Source of the DNA: an uncultured Tateyamaria sp.
GTDB lineage: Bacteria > Pseudomonadota > Alphaproteobacteria > Rhodobacterales > Rhodobacteraceae
NCBI RefSeq assembly: GCF_947494755.1
Contig: NZ_CANLVZ010000008.1
Span: 134,325 to 198,324 of the forward strand
Direction: 5' to 3'
DNA: 64,000 nt
Part shown: one piece after another, positions 1 to 9,242 of the stretch
Position numbering within the stretch: the first letter of the stretch is position 1
Layout: each line of letters starts with the position of its first letter
Made by a program: the position numbers and the translations under genes
The notes under the pieces: generated by a model
What the model saw: the letters and a program-made list of their open reading frames with translations, nothing else
What the model was told of the DNA's origin: nothing
The model's database searches: none

Positions 1-2
1 GC

Positions 3-980
3 GAGCGGGTGGGCCTGCTGGATATCTCCGGCTTTTCGCGCGTCGAGGTCACCGGCGAGAATGCGGAGGCGTGGCTGAACTCGATCATGGCCTCGCGCCT
101 GCCCGCACCGGGCCGCGCACGCCTCGCACCGATGCTGGGCGAAGACGGACGGCTCAAGGGTGATCTGACCGTGTTCAATTGGGGCGATGGCGTCTGGTGG
201 ATCATGGGCAGCTACTATCTGCGGACATGGCATCAACGCTGGTTCGACGATCACATGATGGACGGTGTGACGCTCAACGACCTAGGCGACGAAATGGCTG
301 GCTTTTCCCTGTCAGGCCCCAAATCCAAAGCGGTCATCGACGCGCTAACGGATGGCAAGGCGAGTGCACTGCCCTTCATGGGCTGCGGCACCTTCGACAT
401 CGGGCTACTTCAATGCAAGGTCGGTCGGCTGTCCGTCACGGGCGAGATGGGGTATGAAATCCACTGCCGTATGGGAGACCATGCGACCTTGCGCAAAACG
501 CTGCTGGCCGCGGGTGCGGATCACGGGATGATCGAATACGGGTTCAACGCGCTGCTGTCCTTGCGGCTTGAAAAGTCGTTCGGTATCTGGTCGGCGGAAT
601 TCACCCAAGGCTACACGCCGGCCATGACCGGCATGGACCGTTGGATCGATTGGGACAAGGAATTCGTCGGCAAGACCTCAGCGGTCGCTGAACGTGATGG
701 CAACGGCCCCGCGCAGATGCAGGTCACGCTCGAGGTGGACGCCGATGGCGCGGATGCGTCGGGGTACGAACCGGTCTGGAAAGACGGGCAAAAGGTGGGC
801 TTTGTCACCTCGGGTGGGTTCGGGCACACCACAGGCAAATCGCTCGCCATGGCGCTGCTCGATGCGGATCATAGCGGCACTGGCACGGACCTGACGGTAC
901 ATATCGTCGGGGTCGAACGCACCGCCAAGGTCATTGCAGCCTCGCCCTATGACCCCGAGGGCAAGGCGATGCGCGGATGA
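3..980 (+). CDS. GcvT-type aminomethyltransferase/demethylase domain protein, 5' truncated by window edge
   Basis: The reading frame is open to the left edge (Glu-Arg precede the first possible GTG at 9), so only the C-terminal 325 residues are seen. It matches the folate-binding GcvT domain plus C-terminal barrel: it opens with ERVGLLDISGF, carries the folate-contacting GEMGYEIH segment near residue 150, and ends with the TSGGFGHTTGKSLA stretch typical of this barrel. Such domains usually follow an FAD-dependent oxidase domain in dimethylglycine/sarcosine dehydrogenase-like proteins of about 800 residues, so the missing part is probably that flavin domain. It would pass a one-carbon unit from an N-methyl group to tetrahydrofolate. 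Its stop overlaps the start of the mttB-like gene (ATGA), implying translational coupling and a shared substrate pathway. A stand-alone GcvT paralogue is possible. Confidence 0.85.
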   Translation, partial: ERVGLLDISGFSRVEVTGENAEAWLNSIMASRLPAPGRARLAPMLGEDGRLKGDLTVFNWGDGVWWIMGSYYLRTWHQRWFDDHMMDGVTLNDLGDEMAGFSLSGPKSKAVIDALTDGKASALPFMGCGTFDIGLLQCKVGRLSVTGEMGYEIHCRMGDHATLRKTLLAAGADHGMIEYGFNALLSLRLEKSFGIWSAEFTQGYTPAMTGMDRWIDWDKEFVGKTSAVAERDGNGPAQMQVTLEVDADGADASGYEPVWKDGQKVGFVTSGGFGHTTGKSLAMALLDADHSGTGTDLTVHIVGVERTAKVIAASPYDPEGKAMRG

Positions 981-2506
981 GCGATCAACCCAGACGACGA
1001 CGCGGGCGCGGCGCGCCACCCGCCAAGACCCGCAAGACGGACTACCGCCGATTGCGCAACCCGTTCCCGGCAATGAACGTGTTTTCCGACGACCGGGTCG
1101 CGGCAATGCACGACGCCGCGCTGGATGTGCTGGAACGGCTCGGCATCAAGGTGCTGCTACCCGAGGCGCGCGCGGCGTTCGAAGCCGCGGGCGCGCGCGT
1201 CGATGAGAGCACACAGATGGTCCATATCGGGCGCGAGGTGGTCGAGGCCGCCCTTGCCACCGCGCCCAAATCCTTTGCGCTGAAAGGCGGTGCGCGCGAG
1301 CGCGATCAGGTGATGGAACTGGGCACCATGATCTTTCAGCCCGGCGCGGGCTGCCCTCACGCGACAGACCTCGAGCGCGGACGCCGCCCCGGCACCGAAC
1401 AGGACTTTCGCGAACTCATCACCCTGACCCAACATTTCGACGTGCTGCACATGATCCCGCCACTGGTCGAACCACAGGACGTGCCCATTCACCTGCGCCA
1501 CTATGCGATGACCGAGGGGCAAATGGAGTTGACGGACAAGGTACCGTTCATCTATTCGCGCGGCACTGGGCAGGTTGATCAGTCCTTCGAGATGCTGCAA
1601 ATTGCGCGCGGGCTGTCGGACGCCGAATTCCGCGCCGAGGCGCATTGCTACACCATCATCAACACCAACTCGCCGCGCCAGTTGGATATCCCTATGGCCC
1701 TCGGGATCATGGATTTCGCGCGCGCCGGTCAGATGGCGATCATTACACCCTTCACCCTGATGGGGGCGATGGCACCGATTACCGTGGCGGGGGCCATGAC
1801 GCTGTCCCATGCCGAGGCGTTGGCCGCCATCACCCTGGGCCAGTTGGTCAACCCCGGCGCGCCTGTGTGCTACGGCACGTTCACCTCGAATGTCGACATG
1901 AAGTCAGGCGCGCCCGTCTTCGGCACACCCGAACACTTCAAGGCATCACTCGCCGCCGGTCAGCTTGCACGTCATGTCGGACTGCCGTGGCGCTGCGCAT
2001 CCGGTTCCGCAGCAAACTTGGGCGATGTGCAGGCCGCCAACGAAACCCAGTTCGGGACGTGGGGGTGCCTGATGGCGGGGGCGACGGTGACCCTGCACGC
2101 GGCAGGCTGGCTTGAAGGAGGGCTGACCGTCTCTTACGAAAAGCTGATTACGGATGTCGAAGTGCTGCAAATGATCGCCGAGTTATGTGTCGAAACTCCC
2201 GCAGAAGAGGCCGAGATCGCATTGGACGCGTTGCAGGAGGTGCAACCGGGCGGCCACTTTTTCGGCGCGGCGCACACGATGGAACGCTACAGCACCGAGT
2301 TCTACGAACCGCTGGTGGCGGACTTTGCCAATATCGGCACCTGGGAAGAGCGGGGCAGCGTGGACGCCACGGCCCGCGCGACCGACATATGGAAAGGCAT
2401 CCTGCGCGACTTTACCCCGCCCACGGGTCGCCAAGACAACCTTGAAGACTTGCGCACCTATATCAGCAAACGCAGCGCCGAAGGTGGCTGCGCGCCGGAA
2501 AGCTGA
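977..2506 (+). CDS. Trimethylamine methyltransferase (MttB) family protein, non-pyrrolysine type
   Basis: This 509-residue protein belongs to the MttB superfamily of corrinoid-linked methyltransferases that act on quaternary or tertiary amines. The N-terminus is very basic (RRRRGRG), followed by the conserved segment around NPFPAMNVFSDD and the family core with GAMAPITVAGA and SGSAANLGD stretches. It is read through without an internal TAG, so it is not the pyrrolysine trimethylamine enzyme; known non-pyrrolysine members act on glycine betaine, proline betaine or carnitine. No corrinoid protein gene is adjacent, but the GcvT-type partner is translationally coupled upstream, suggesting transfer toward tetrahydrofolate. 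The substrate cannot be told from sequence. The TetR gene overlaps its stop by one base. A second MttB paralogue lies at 54416-55960. Confidence 0.88.
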   Translation: MSDQPRRRRGRGAPPAKTRKTDYRRLRNPFPAMNVFSDDRVAAMHDAALDVLERLGIKVLLPEARAAFEAAGARVDESTQMVHIGREVVEAALATAPKSFALKGGARERDQVMELGTMIFQPGAGCPHATDLERGRRPGTEQDFRELITLTQHFDVLHMIPPLVEPQDVPIHLRHYAMTEGQMELTDKVPFIYSRGTGQVDQSFEMLQIARGLSDAEFRAEAHCYTIINTNSPRQLDIPMALGIMDFARAGQMAIITPFTLMGAMAPITVAGAMTLSHAEALAAITLGQLVNPGAPVCYGTFTSNVDMKSGAPVFGTPEHFKASLAAGQLARHVGLPWRCASGSAANLGDVQAANETQFGTWGCLMAGATVTLHAAGWLEGGLTVSYEKLITDVEVLQMIAELCVETPAEEAEIALDALQEVQPGGHFFGAAHTMERYSTEFYEPLVADFANIGTWEERGSVDATARATDIWKGILRDFTPPTGRQDNLEDLRTYISKRSAEGGCAPES

Positions 2507-3168
2507 TGGGCGCGCCCCTGCTGCACAGGGATGACCCGGCCAAGGATCTGCTGATTGGCAATGTCAAAGTCACGAGGCAGGATTGGCTGAACGCGGCCCT
2601 TGCGGTCTTGAAACAAGGTGGGGTCGAGGCGGTCAAAGTGGCCGATCTGGCCGCCGGGCTGGATGTGTCGCGATCCAGCTTCTATTGGTATTTCAAGAAC
2701 CGGACCGACCTCTTGGATGCCCTGTTGCAACATTGGCAGGACACAAACACCGCCGCGATGGTGGCGCAGGCCAATGCGCCCGCTGACACGATCACCGCCG
2801 CCTGCTGCAATGTTTTTCGTTGCAACATCAACGCCGATCTGTTCGATAATCGCCTCGACTTTGCGATCCGGGATTGGGCGCGCCGGTCCGACCGGGTGAA
2901 CGTGGTGCTCAAGGCCGGGGACGATGCGCGGTTGGAGGCCCTGACCGAGATGTTTGCCCGTTTCGCTTATGACCCGCTTGAGGCAAAGGCCCGCGCGCGC
3001 GTCCTCTACTACATGCAGCTTGGATATGATGACGCGAACCTCGGCGAAACCCTTGCAGAGCGTCTGGCGATGGTGCCCGAATATCTGGTGGCCTTCACCG
3101 GAAAATCTGCGCACCCCGAAGAGATCAATGCCTTTATCGAATATGCGCGCGCTGTCACCGATGCTTGA
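2506..3168 (+). CDS. TetR/AcrR family transcriptional regulator
   Basis: A 220-residue TetR-type repressor. The N-terminal helix-turn-helix lies near residues 45-70 (VADLAAGLDVSRSSFYWYFKNR), a classic TetR recognition-helix pattern; the remainder is the variable ligand-binding and dimerisation domain. The start ATG overlaps the mttB-like stop (TGATG), so it is the last gene of the GcvT-mttB-tetR unit and probably autoregulates it in response to the methylated substrate or a product. It could also act on pobA 50 bp downstream, although pobA is normally governed by AraC- or IclR-type regulators. The effector is unknown. Confidence 0.85.
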   Translation: MGAPLLHRDDPAKDLLIGNVKVTRQDWLNAALAVLKQGGVEAVKVADLAAGLDVSRSSFYWYFKNRTDLLDALLQHWQDTNTAAMVAQANAPADTITAACCNVFRCNINADLFDNRLDFAIRDWARRSDRVNVVLKAGDDARLEALTEMFARFAYDPLEAKARARVLYYMQLGYDDANLGETLAERLAMVPEYLVAFTGKSAHPEEINAFIEYARAVTDA

Positions 3169-3218
3169 CCCCCGACCACGGCCGCCCCAAAGATTGCCCT
3201 TTTAAGAAATGAGGGCCT

Positions 3219-4388
3219 ATGCGCACCCAGGTTGTGATAGTCGGCGGCGGACCATCCGGGCTTTTGCTTGGGCAACTGCTGTACAAGGCCGGGATCGAAG
3301 CGATTGTGCTGGAACGCAAGTCGCGCGCCCATGTGCTGGGCCGTATCCGCGCCGGGGTTCTTGAACGCGGCCTGGTCGGGCTGATGGGTGAGGCGGGTGT
3401 AGATGCCCGGATGAAGGCCGAAGGGTTTGTGCATGACGGCACCCTGATCGCCTATGATAACGACATGTTCCGGGTGGATTTCACACAACATACAGATGCA
3501 ACTGTTCTGGTCTATGGCCAGACCGAGTTGACCCGCGACCTCTATGATGCGCGCGACAAGACCGGAGGCGAAACCCGGTTTGAAGTGGATAAAGTGGTGA
3601 TCAACGACGCAGACACCGACACCCCGTTTGTCACCTTTGACCAGGACGGAACGCACCACCGCATCGACTGCGATTTCGTGGCGGGATGTGATGGCTTTCA
3701 CGGGGTCAGTCGCAAGACAATCCCCGCATCCGTCCGCCGCGAGTATGAAAAAGTGTACCCGTTCGGCTGGCTTGGCGTGCTGTCTGAAACGCCGCCTGTG
3801 AATGACGAGCTGATCTATGCCAACTCTGATCGCGGCTTTGCCTTATGTTCGATGCGCAATGCCAACCTCAGCCGGTACTACATCCAATGCGATGAAGGCG
3901 ATGATGCCGCGAACTGGAGCGATGACGCGTTCTGGGACGAGCTGCGCCGCCGCATTCCACCCACCGCCGCCGAGACGCTGATCACGGGGCCAGCCCTCGA
4001 AAAATCCATCGCACCCTTGCGCAGTTTCGTCACCGAACCGATGCGGTGGGGGCGCTTGTTTCTGTGCGGGGATGCCGCGCATATCGTCCCACCCACCGGA
4101 GCCAAGGGCCTGAACACCGCCGCCTCGGATGTGCACTATCTCAATCAGGGTTTGCGCCAGTTCTATGCGGACAATGACACCCATGGCATTGATGTCTATT
4201 CGGAAAAGGCACTGGCGCGGGTGTGGAAGACCGAGCGGTTCAGTTGGTGGTTTTCAAACCTCATGCACCACTCCCCCGGCCAAAGCGCGTTTGACAAAAA
4301 GATGCAGCTGGCTGAACTTGCCCTGCTGCGCGACAGCCCCGAAGCGCAAGCTGCCATGGCGCTGAACTATGTTGGGCTGCCCTACTGA
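3219..4388 (+). CDS. pobA: 4-hydroxybenzoate 3-monooxygenase
   Basis: A flavoprotein hydroxylase of 389 residues, the usual length for PobA. It converts 4-hydroxybenzoate to protocatechuate with NADPH and O2, feeding the beta-ketoadipate pathway. The N-terminal dinucleotide fold GGGPSGLLLGQLL (about residues 9-21), the GRIRAGVLE segment and the second FAD motif CGDAAHIVPPTGAKGLN (about 286-302) are all present and match the family closely. A ribosome site (ATGAGGG) lies just upstream of the ATG. No protocatechuate ring-cleavage genes are adjacent. The gene sits 50 bp after the TetR gene and may be transcribed separately. Confidence 0.95.
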   Translation: MRTQVVIVGGGPSGLLLGQLLYKAGIEAIVLERKSRAHVLGRIRAGVLERGLVGLMGEAGVDARMKAEGFVHDGTLIAYDNDMFRVDFTQHTDATVLVYGQTELTRDLYDARDKTGGETRFEVDKVVINDADTDTPFVTFDQDGTHHRIDCDFVAGCDGFHGVSRKTIPASVRREYEKVYPFGWLGVLSETPPVNDELIYANSDRGFALCSMRNANLSRYYIQCDEGDDAANWSDDAFWDELRRRIPPTAAETLITGPALEKSIAPLRSFVTEPMRWGRLFLCGDAAHIVPPTGAKGLNTAASDVHYLNQGLRQFYADNDTHGIDVYSEKALARVWKTERFSWWFSNLMHHSPGQSAFDKKMQLAELALLRDSPEAQAAMALNYVGLPY

Positions 4389-5268
4389 GTGATCCGCAAC
4401 GCGCCCGCGCGATGCTCGACCCATGCCGCCCGCCCGACACTGACTGTCAAGACGACGAAAACCGCGATGGACCACATGATCGCTTGCGCGGCAGCCTCTA
4501 CGAATTGCGGTGCGCTCTCGCCACCTGCGGCCATCCCGTCCTCGCCCGGATTGACGAAGGGTGCCTGGCAAGCAATAGCCATCCCAAGGGCTGCGCCGAT
4601 CTGTTGGAACGGTTGCACCGCCCCGGCCCCGGACCCGTCGTCCTGTGCGTCAACACTCAACATCGGCAGTCGAAACAGGACATGATCGCGGTCGCCATGC
4701 CGATGCCACAGATCAAAAATGGCATGGCAAACCCATAGGGATTCAGATCAGAACCCGTCGAACGGATGACAGCCTGAAGGCTCACTATCCCCACATACAA
4801 CAGCGCAGCCCCAATTGCGATCCGGGCAGCGAGACGATGGCCACCGAACCGTTCTGTCGCCATAGAGGCCAGCATCACACCGACGGGAAACCGGGTCATT
4901 ATCAGATCGCTTTGCAGTGCGCGGAGTGCGGCGGCGGCGCCAAGCGGAATGTTGACGAAAAACGCCAGCCGCCATCCATCTCCAATATGTCCGCAGAAAT
5001 CGACGCATCTCCGAACAATGGGTCCTGCCACCTACGCCGAGACTCGAGATGGTTCCGGACAGGCCAAAAGCCCGCGCCCTTTCTTCCGGGGGGAGACGAT
5101 AACATGCGCGATGGCGAGGACCTGTGGCGTCATCGCCGCCGCCGCCAGGCCCCGCAACGCGCGCGCGGTGAACAACTCGACAATGCCCGGTGCAGGCCCA
5201 CACAAGCGCGAAGCGAACGTGAAGCCCGCCATCCCGATCACAAACAGCTCACGCCGCCCAAACACGCA
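4385..5268 (-). pseudogene. Decayed MFS (DHA2/EmrB-type) transporter remnant
   Basis: Pieces of one drug-efflux-type major facilitator are spread over all three minus-strand frames. Reading downstream: FGRRELFVIGM (motif A, first two helices missing) near 5265, then in another frame ERARAFGLSGTISSLG near 5100, then GWRLAFFVNIPLGAAAA near 4970, a jump with most of the middle helices deleted, then FLICGIGMATAIM and finally GSGAGAVQPFQQIGAALG near 4600. At least two frameshifts and a large internal deletion are needed to explain this; intact relatives are about 450-500 residues. The start is lost where the PNPOx-like gene ends. It is probably not functional. Confidence 0.8.
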
Positions 5269-5286
5269 TAGCCAAAATAGCGCGGG

Positions 5287-5841
5287 TCAAGGGGCCAGCC
5301 ATTGGCCTTTCCACGCATCCGAGCGCCGGAATTCGGCACGGCGGTGCTGCGCCCCCAGATGCACAAGATCAATGTGGCTGATGACGCAGTGCAGCACCGC
5401 GAACCGATCCCGCCGCGCCGGTTTTTCATAGGCATAGACGTCCGAAATCGGCGTGCCGGGATCAGGCGCAGTCCCGTAGGAGACCCGCGAGGCGGCAGGA
5501 ACCTTGTCCCAGGCCGCCTGCACTGCATCGCCGGTTTGAATGGTGACACGGCTGGTCAGGCGAATTTGCAGGTTGGATCTGGGCACCCACACATGCAGCG
5601 CGGCATGCGGGTTCGCCCTCAGCGCCGCGAATTTCGGTGTCGCGATATCTGTGTGCACCTCGACCACACCCTCCGCCTGCCCGGCATGGCGCAGCGCCAC
5701 CGTTCGCGCCTCGGGCAGTCCATCGGAGGAGACGGTCGCAAAGGTCGGATAGCGCGCAGGGGCCTTGCCGTCGGCCACGCCACGCCGCAAATGCTGCCAG
5801 CCCTCTTCCAGAAAGGCCGCCAGATCGTTTAGATCATTCAT
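5287..5841 (-). CDS. Pyridoxamine 5'-phosphate oxidase-like FMN-binding protein
   Basis: A 184-residue protein of the PNPOx-like split-barrel fold. Recognisable are the N-terminal strand YPTFATVSSDGLPEARTV, the middle stretch ATPKFAALRANPHAALHVW and a conserved RRDRFAV segment before the C-terminus. It is too divergent to be called PdxH; members bind FMN, F420 or heme and act on varied substrates. Its ATG overlaps the stop of the lipocalin-like gene by 8 bases, so it is the last intact gene of the five-gene minus-strand operon and may serve the same process. The C-terminus (RSDAWKGQWLAP) looks complete. Confidence 0.75.
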   Translation of the reverse strand: MNDLNDLAAFLEEGWQHLRRGVADGKAPARYPTFATVSSDGLPEARTVALRHAGQAEGVVEVHTDIATPKFAALRANPHAALHVWVPRSNLQIRLTSRVTIQTGDAVQAAWDKVPAASRVSYGTAPDPGTPISDVYAYEKPARRDRFAVLHCVISHIDLVHLGAQHRRAEFRRSDAWKGQWLAP

Positions 5842-6874
5842 ATCCTGTCATCTCCAGATAGCCGACGCCTGTATGGGAACCTTCGACGATCACCGGGCCC
5901 TCCCAGTAGGGGATGCTCAGCGGCATCCACGCTTGGGTGTTGAGCGCCTCAACCCGCACATCAACGCCACGATCCGGCAGTTGAACCTGCCACGTCGTGG
6001 GCACATCGCGCCCGCCCACATCGCTTTGGGCCACAGGTTGAGCCGCAAAGGCCCCGTCTGGATAAGCCGTCGTGCGCCCATCCGCCCCAATCCATGTGGA
6101 GGCGCTGTAAAGCGAACCGTCACGCTGGCGCAATTGAAACCCCATCAGCTTGGCCCCATCGTCAAAGGACAAGGAAAACCAATCCCAACCCGACTGATTG
6201 TCCGACAGCGGTTGCGAGGACCATTCCCGATCAAGCCAGGCATTGCCCGTCACCTCAACCGATCCATCAGGCAATATCAGGGTGCCTGCTATCTTGTAGA
6301 ACGGTTGAGAATAATAATAGCTCGCCTGCCCCTCGACAGATTTGACCGAAAACCCGTGCTGCCCGTGGAACACCAGCGGGCCCTGCGCCTGCAACGCCAT
6401 GTCATAGGCAAAGTCGGGACCTTGGGCCGTCAACGTCAGAGTGTCAAAGTCCGCCCCCTCCATCGCCCATTCGTCAATCCAGGCACGGAACGGTTCGGCT
6501 TGGACGCCTGCAACTCCGACGCCCCCCCGCGCGAAGCGTTCGGTGGCGAAATGGGCCTGTGGAGTGGTTACCGCCGCATGAGCAAACCAGACCTGTGGCG
6601 AAGACCAGCCTGCGTCCTCTCCGGGTGCGATGGCCGTGCGAAACAAGGTCCATTGCAATCCGTATTGCGTGCCATCCGCACTGGTCAGGTTGGCTGTCAG
6701 ATACCACCACTCGATACGGTATTCCGGGTGCGGGCCGTGATCTGCGGGAAAGTCGAATTGCGGATCGGCCTGCGGCACTGCGAACTTCTGGGCATCCGTG
6801 CCCAAGCCCGCAAAACCCTGCGCGAACACGCTGAGAGGCCAAAGCAGAAGGAAGAGGAGCAGCCTAATGCTCAT
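5834..6874 (-). CDS. Secreted lipocalin-like (CrtC/AttH family) predicted hydrolase
   Basis: 346 residues with a signal peptide (MSIRLLLFLLLWPLSVFAQG). The body matches the AttH/carotenoid 1,2-hydratase family, a double lipocalin-like barrel, with FPADHGPHPEYRIEWWYLTANL, GNAWLDREWSSQPL and WDWFSLSFDDG motifs. The ATG at 6874 is preferred over 6898 because AAGGTG lies 8 bases upstream and a clean signal peptide results. It overlaps the FtsX-type permease gene by 11 bases. In many proteobacteria this trio (LolD-type ATPase, FtsX-type permease, AttH protein) occurs together as the AttEFGH-like system of unclear substrate; the protein likely acts in the periplasm on a lipid or hydrophobic compound delivered by the transporter. 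Confidence 0.82.
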   Translation of the reverse strand: MSIRLLLFLLLWPLSVFAQGFAGLGTDAQKFAVPQADPQFDFPADHGPHPEYRIEWWYLTANLTSADGTQYGLQWTLFRTAIAPGEDAGWSSPQVWFAHAAVTTPQAHFATERFARGGVGVAGVQAEPFRAWIDEWAMEGADFDTLTLTAQGPDFAYDMALQAQGPLVFHGQHGFSVKSVEGQASYYYSQPFYKIAGTLILPDGSVEVTGNAWLDREWSSQPLSDNQSGWDWFSLSFDDGAKLMGFQLRQRDGSLYSASTWIGADGRTTAYPDGAFAAQPVAQSDVGGRDVPTTWQVQLPDRGVDVRVEALNTQAWMPLSIPYWEGPVIVEGSHTGVGYLEMTGYE

Positions 6875-9242
6875 GTGCAAACACCTTGAGTAACGCATTG
6901 GGTGGCACGCGCATCAGACGGATCGCAGGCCACGCCGCAGCAATGCCAGCGGCCAGTATTGCATATGCCCCAAGCCCGGCATAATCGGCAGGAAACAGGT
7001 ACATCGGCAAACGCCAACCAAACGCCTCCACATTGATGATCGCCAAAAGGACCCATGCCAGACCCAGCCCGACGGGCAACGCAAAAAGGCACACGACCGC
7101 AGCGAAAACCAATGCGCGGATGACCTCCAACTGGCCAATGCGGCGGCGGGTCAGCCCAAGCGCCCAGACCGGTGCCAGCTGTGGCACCCGCAAATCGGCA
7201 AGGGTCAGAAGGCACATCAACATCGCAAACCCCGCCACGGCCAGCGTCAGCACGTTGAGTGCTGCGGTAACCGTAAAGGTCCGGTCAAAAACGCCCATCG
7301 AGAACGCCTTGAGCGCGACCTGATCGGTGATGGCACTGTCAGCGATCCCCATCTCGTCAGTCATAGCGCGCCGCACAGCGGTGGGGTCGTCTGTGCGCAG
7401 ACCGAATTGGCGGGCACTGACCTCGGGGTAAAGGCTTTGGAACAGTGTCTCGCCAATCACCAATTGCCCAAGTGGATTGCCGTAGTCCGCCACAATCGCG
7501 GCAAGTGGCAGCATGCGATCCGGGGCCACCTCAACGCGGTCTCCGACCCAAAGCCCTGCACGGCGGGCCAGCTGTTCATTCGCCACCGCAGCGGCACCCG
7601 CAGCGACCTGATCCCAGGCAGAGGGGGTGGCGGCGAGGAACTGCCAATTCTCGCGATAGGTCGGCCCGACCCGCACCCCAAACAACCGCGTCGGCTGGCC
7701 TGCCACATGCGTATCACGCACAAGCAGCGGCAACGCAGTTGCGCCGAGGCGTGGCGCTGCCGCTTCGATTTGGGCCGCTTGCGCAGCAGTCTCCGCCTCG
7801 ACGTAAAGCTCGGGTGCCAGGCGCTGATCCAGAAACGCTACAAAGGTCAGCCGAAAACTCGACACCATGGTGGCCACCCCGATATTGGCCGAAATGGCCA
7901 GCAGCAGCGCCATTAGCGCAAGGCTGAGACCGGGCAATTGCTGGCGCGTGTCCGCCCAGAACCAGCGTGCCACCGGCGATTTGGCTGTGCTCTCGGCCAA
8001 GGTCAGGACCGGACGTACCAGAAGGGGCAGCGCAAGTGCGGCCCCGATCAGGAAGCATCCCAACAGCGCAAAACCCGCAACCAACCCTGATCCCCATACC
8101 GCCAAAGCACCCGCACACAGCAGCAAGCCAAGTGCGCCCACACCCTGAGCCACCTGCGCATTTCCCAATGTCATCGCCCATGCGCGGGGTCGCGCACTCG
8201 CCAGCAGCGGCATCCGCGCGATCTGCCAGAGCCGCCCGCCTGCCGCTGCCAAAGCGCCTAGAACCGCAATAGCCATGCCCGACCCCCACCACGAGACCCT
8301 GAATTGCAGCGTGCCAGCCATCTCGGCCCCGTAAAGCCCACGCAAGCTGCCCGCGACATCCGGCAATAACAGCGCGGCGATCACATACCCCAGAACCACC
8401 CCGATCCCCGCGCCAACAAGCGCAAGCGCAACGACCTCAACCACCATCAGCTTGATCAGACGCGGCAAGGGTACGCCCAAGGCGCGCAGGGTCCGAACCA
8501 TGCCCCGCCGCTGCTCGAACGCAAGGCCGATGGTGCTGTAGACGATGAACAATCCCACCGCAAAGCTGAGCAGGCCAAAGGCGGTGAGGTTCAGATGGAA
8601 GCTCTCGGTCAGCTCGCCCACATCTGCCGACTGGCTGGCAGATTGCAGGCGCAGATGCGGGGCCACATCCGCCAATGCGGGGCGGCGCAAGGGTTGATCG
8701 GGTTGCACCAACAGGCGCGATAGATCAGTGCGCCCCAGCAGTTGTTGCACCGCGCCGATATCCCCGACAGCGACTCCCGGCGCGACGGTGTCCTCGACCA
8801 AAACGGTAACACCATCACCGAGTGCTTGGGCTGTTTCAGCAGTCGCATAAAGCCGGCCGGGGCTGAGGAAGCTGTCGAGGTCACCCGCCTCTGCGATTTC
8901 GCCAACGCTGGCCCCTGAAGGAGATGACAAAGGATCGAACCCAAGCACGCGCACGCCGTCCAGTCGCCCTTCGATGATGGGTGACACCAGCCAACCGGCG
9001 CGCCGCAAGGACACGAAATCCTGTTGGGCGATACGATCCCCTGCGCGCGGTACGATCTGGTCAAATTGTCCTTCGCCCAAGGTTGCCGCCGCTGCATCAT
9101 AGCTGGCGCGCGCTTCGGCGTTGATGGCCTGCACGCCGGACCACAGGCCAGTGGCCAAGGCGAGGCCGGCCAGAAAGGCAAACAACTGCAAGGGGTTGTG
9201 GCGCCAGTGCGACGCCAAAGCCGCAAAGCACGCGCGGGTCAC
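6864..9242 (-). CDS. ABC transporter permease, FtsX/MacB type (AttFG-like)
   Basis: A 792-residue membrane protein with a first transmembrane helix near residues 15-35, a large periplasmic domain, a three-helix FtsX block near 215-340, further helices near 370-420, a second periplasmic domain, and a final FtsX block near 660-780. Two FtsX domains in one chain is the layout of lipoprotein/lipid-handling type VII ABC systems, which use mechanotransmission rather than a transport channel. It overlaps the ATPase stop by 4 bases (ATGA) and the lipocalin-like gene by 11, so the three are translationally coupled. Substrate unknown; movement of a lipid or lipoprotein at the outer face of the inner membrane is inferred from the family. 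Confidence 0.88.
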   Translation of the reverse strand: MTRACFAALASHWRHNPLQLFAFLAGLALATGLWSGVQAINAEARASYDAAAATLGEGQFDQIVPRAGDRIAQQDFVSLRRAGWLVSPIIEGRLDGVRVLGFDPLSSPSGASVGEIAEAGDLDSFLSPGRLYATAETAQALGDGVTVLVEDTVAPGVAVGDIGAVQQLLGRTDLSRLLVQPDQPLRRPALADVAPHLRLQSASQSADVGELTESFHLNLTAFGLLSFAVGLFIVYSTIGLAFEQRRGMVRTLRALGVPLPRLIKLMVVEVVALALVGAGIGVVLGYVIAALLLPDVAGSLRGLYGAEMAGTLQFRVSWWGSGMAIAVLGALAAAGGRLWQIARMPLLASARPRAWAMTLGNAQVAQGVGALGLLLCAGALAVWGSGLVAGFALLGCFLIGAALALPLLVRPVLTLAESTAKSPVARWFWADTRQQLPGLSLALMALLLAISANIGVATMVSSFRLTFVAFLDQRLAPELYVEAETAAQAAQIEAAAPRLGATALPLLVRDTHVAGQPTRLFGVRVGPTYRENWQFLAATPSAWDQVAAGAAAVANEQLARRAGLWVGDRVEVAPDRMLPLAAIVADYGNPLGQLVIGETLFQSLYPEVSARQFGLRTDDPTAVRRAMTDEMGIADSAITDQVALKAFSMGVFDRTFTVTAALNVLTLAVAGFAMLMCLLTLADLRVPQLAPVWALGLTRRRIGQLEVIRALVFAAVVCLFALPVGLGLAWVLLAIINVEAFGWRLPMYLFPADYAGLGAYAILAAGIAAAWPAIRLMRVPPNALLKVFAHEH

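Noticed and set aside
977..2506. Pyrrolysine (UAG) readthrough in the MttB-family genes
   Set aside because: Both MttB-like genes have full-length frames without an internal TAG, and no pyl genes are present.
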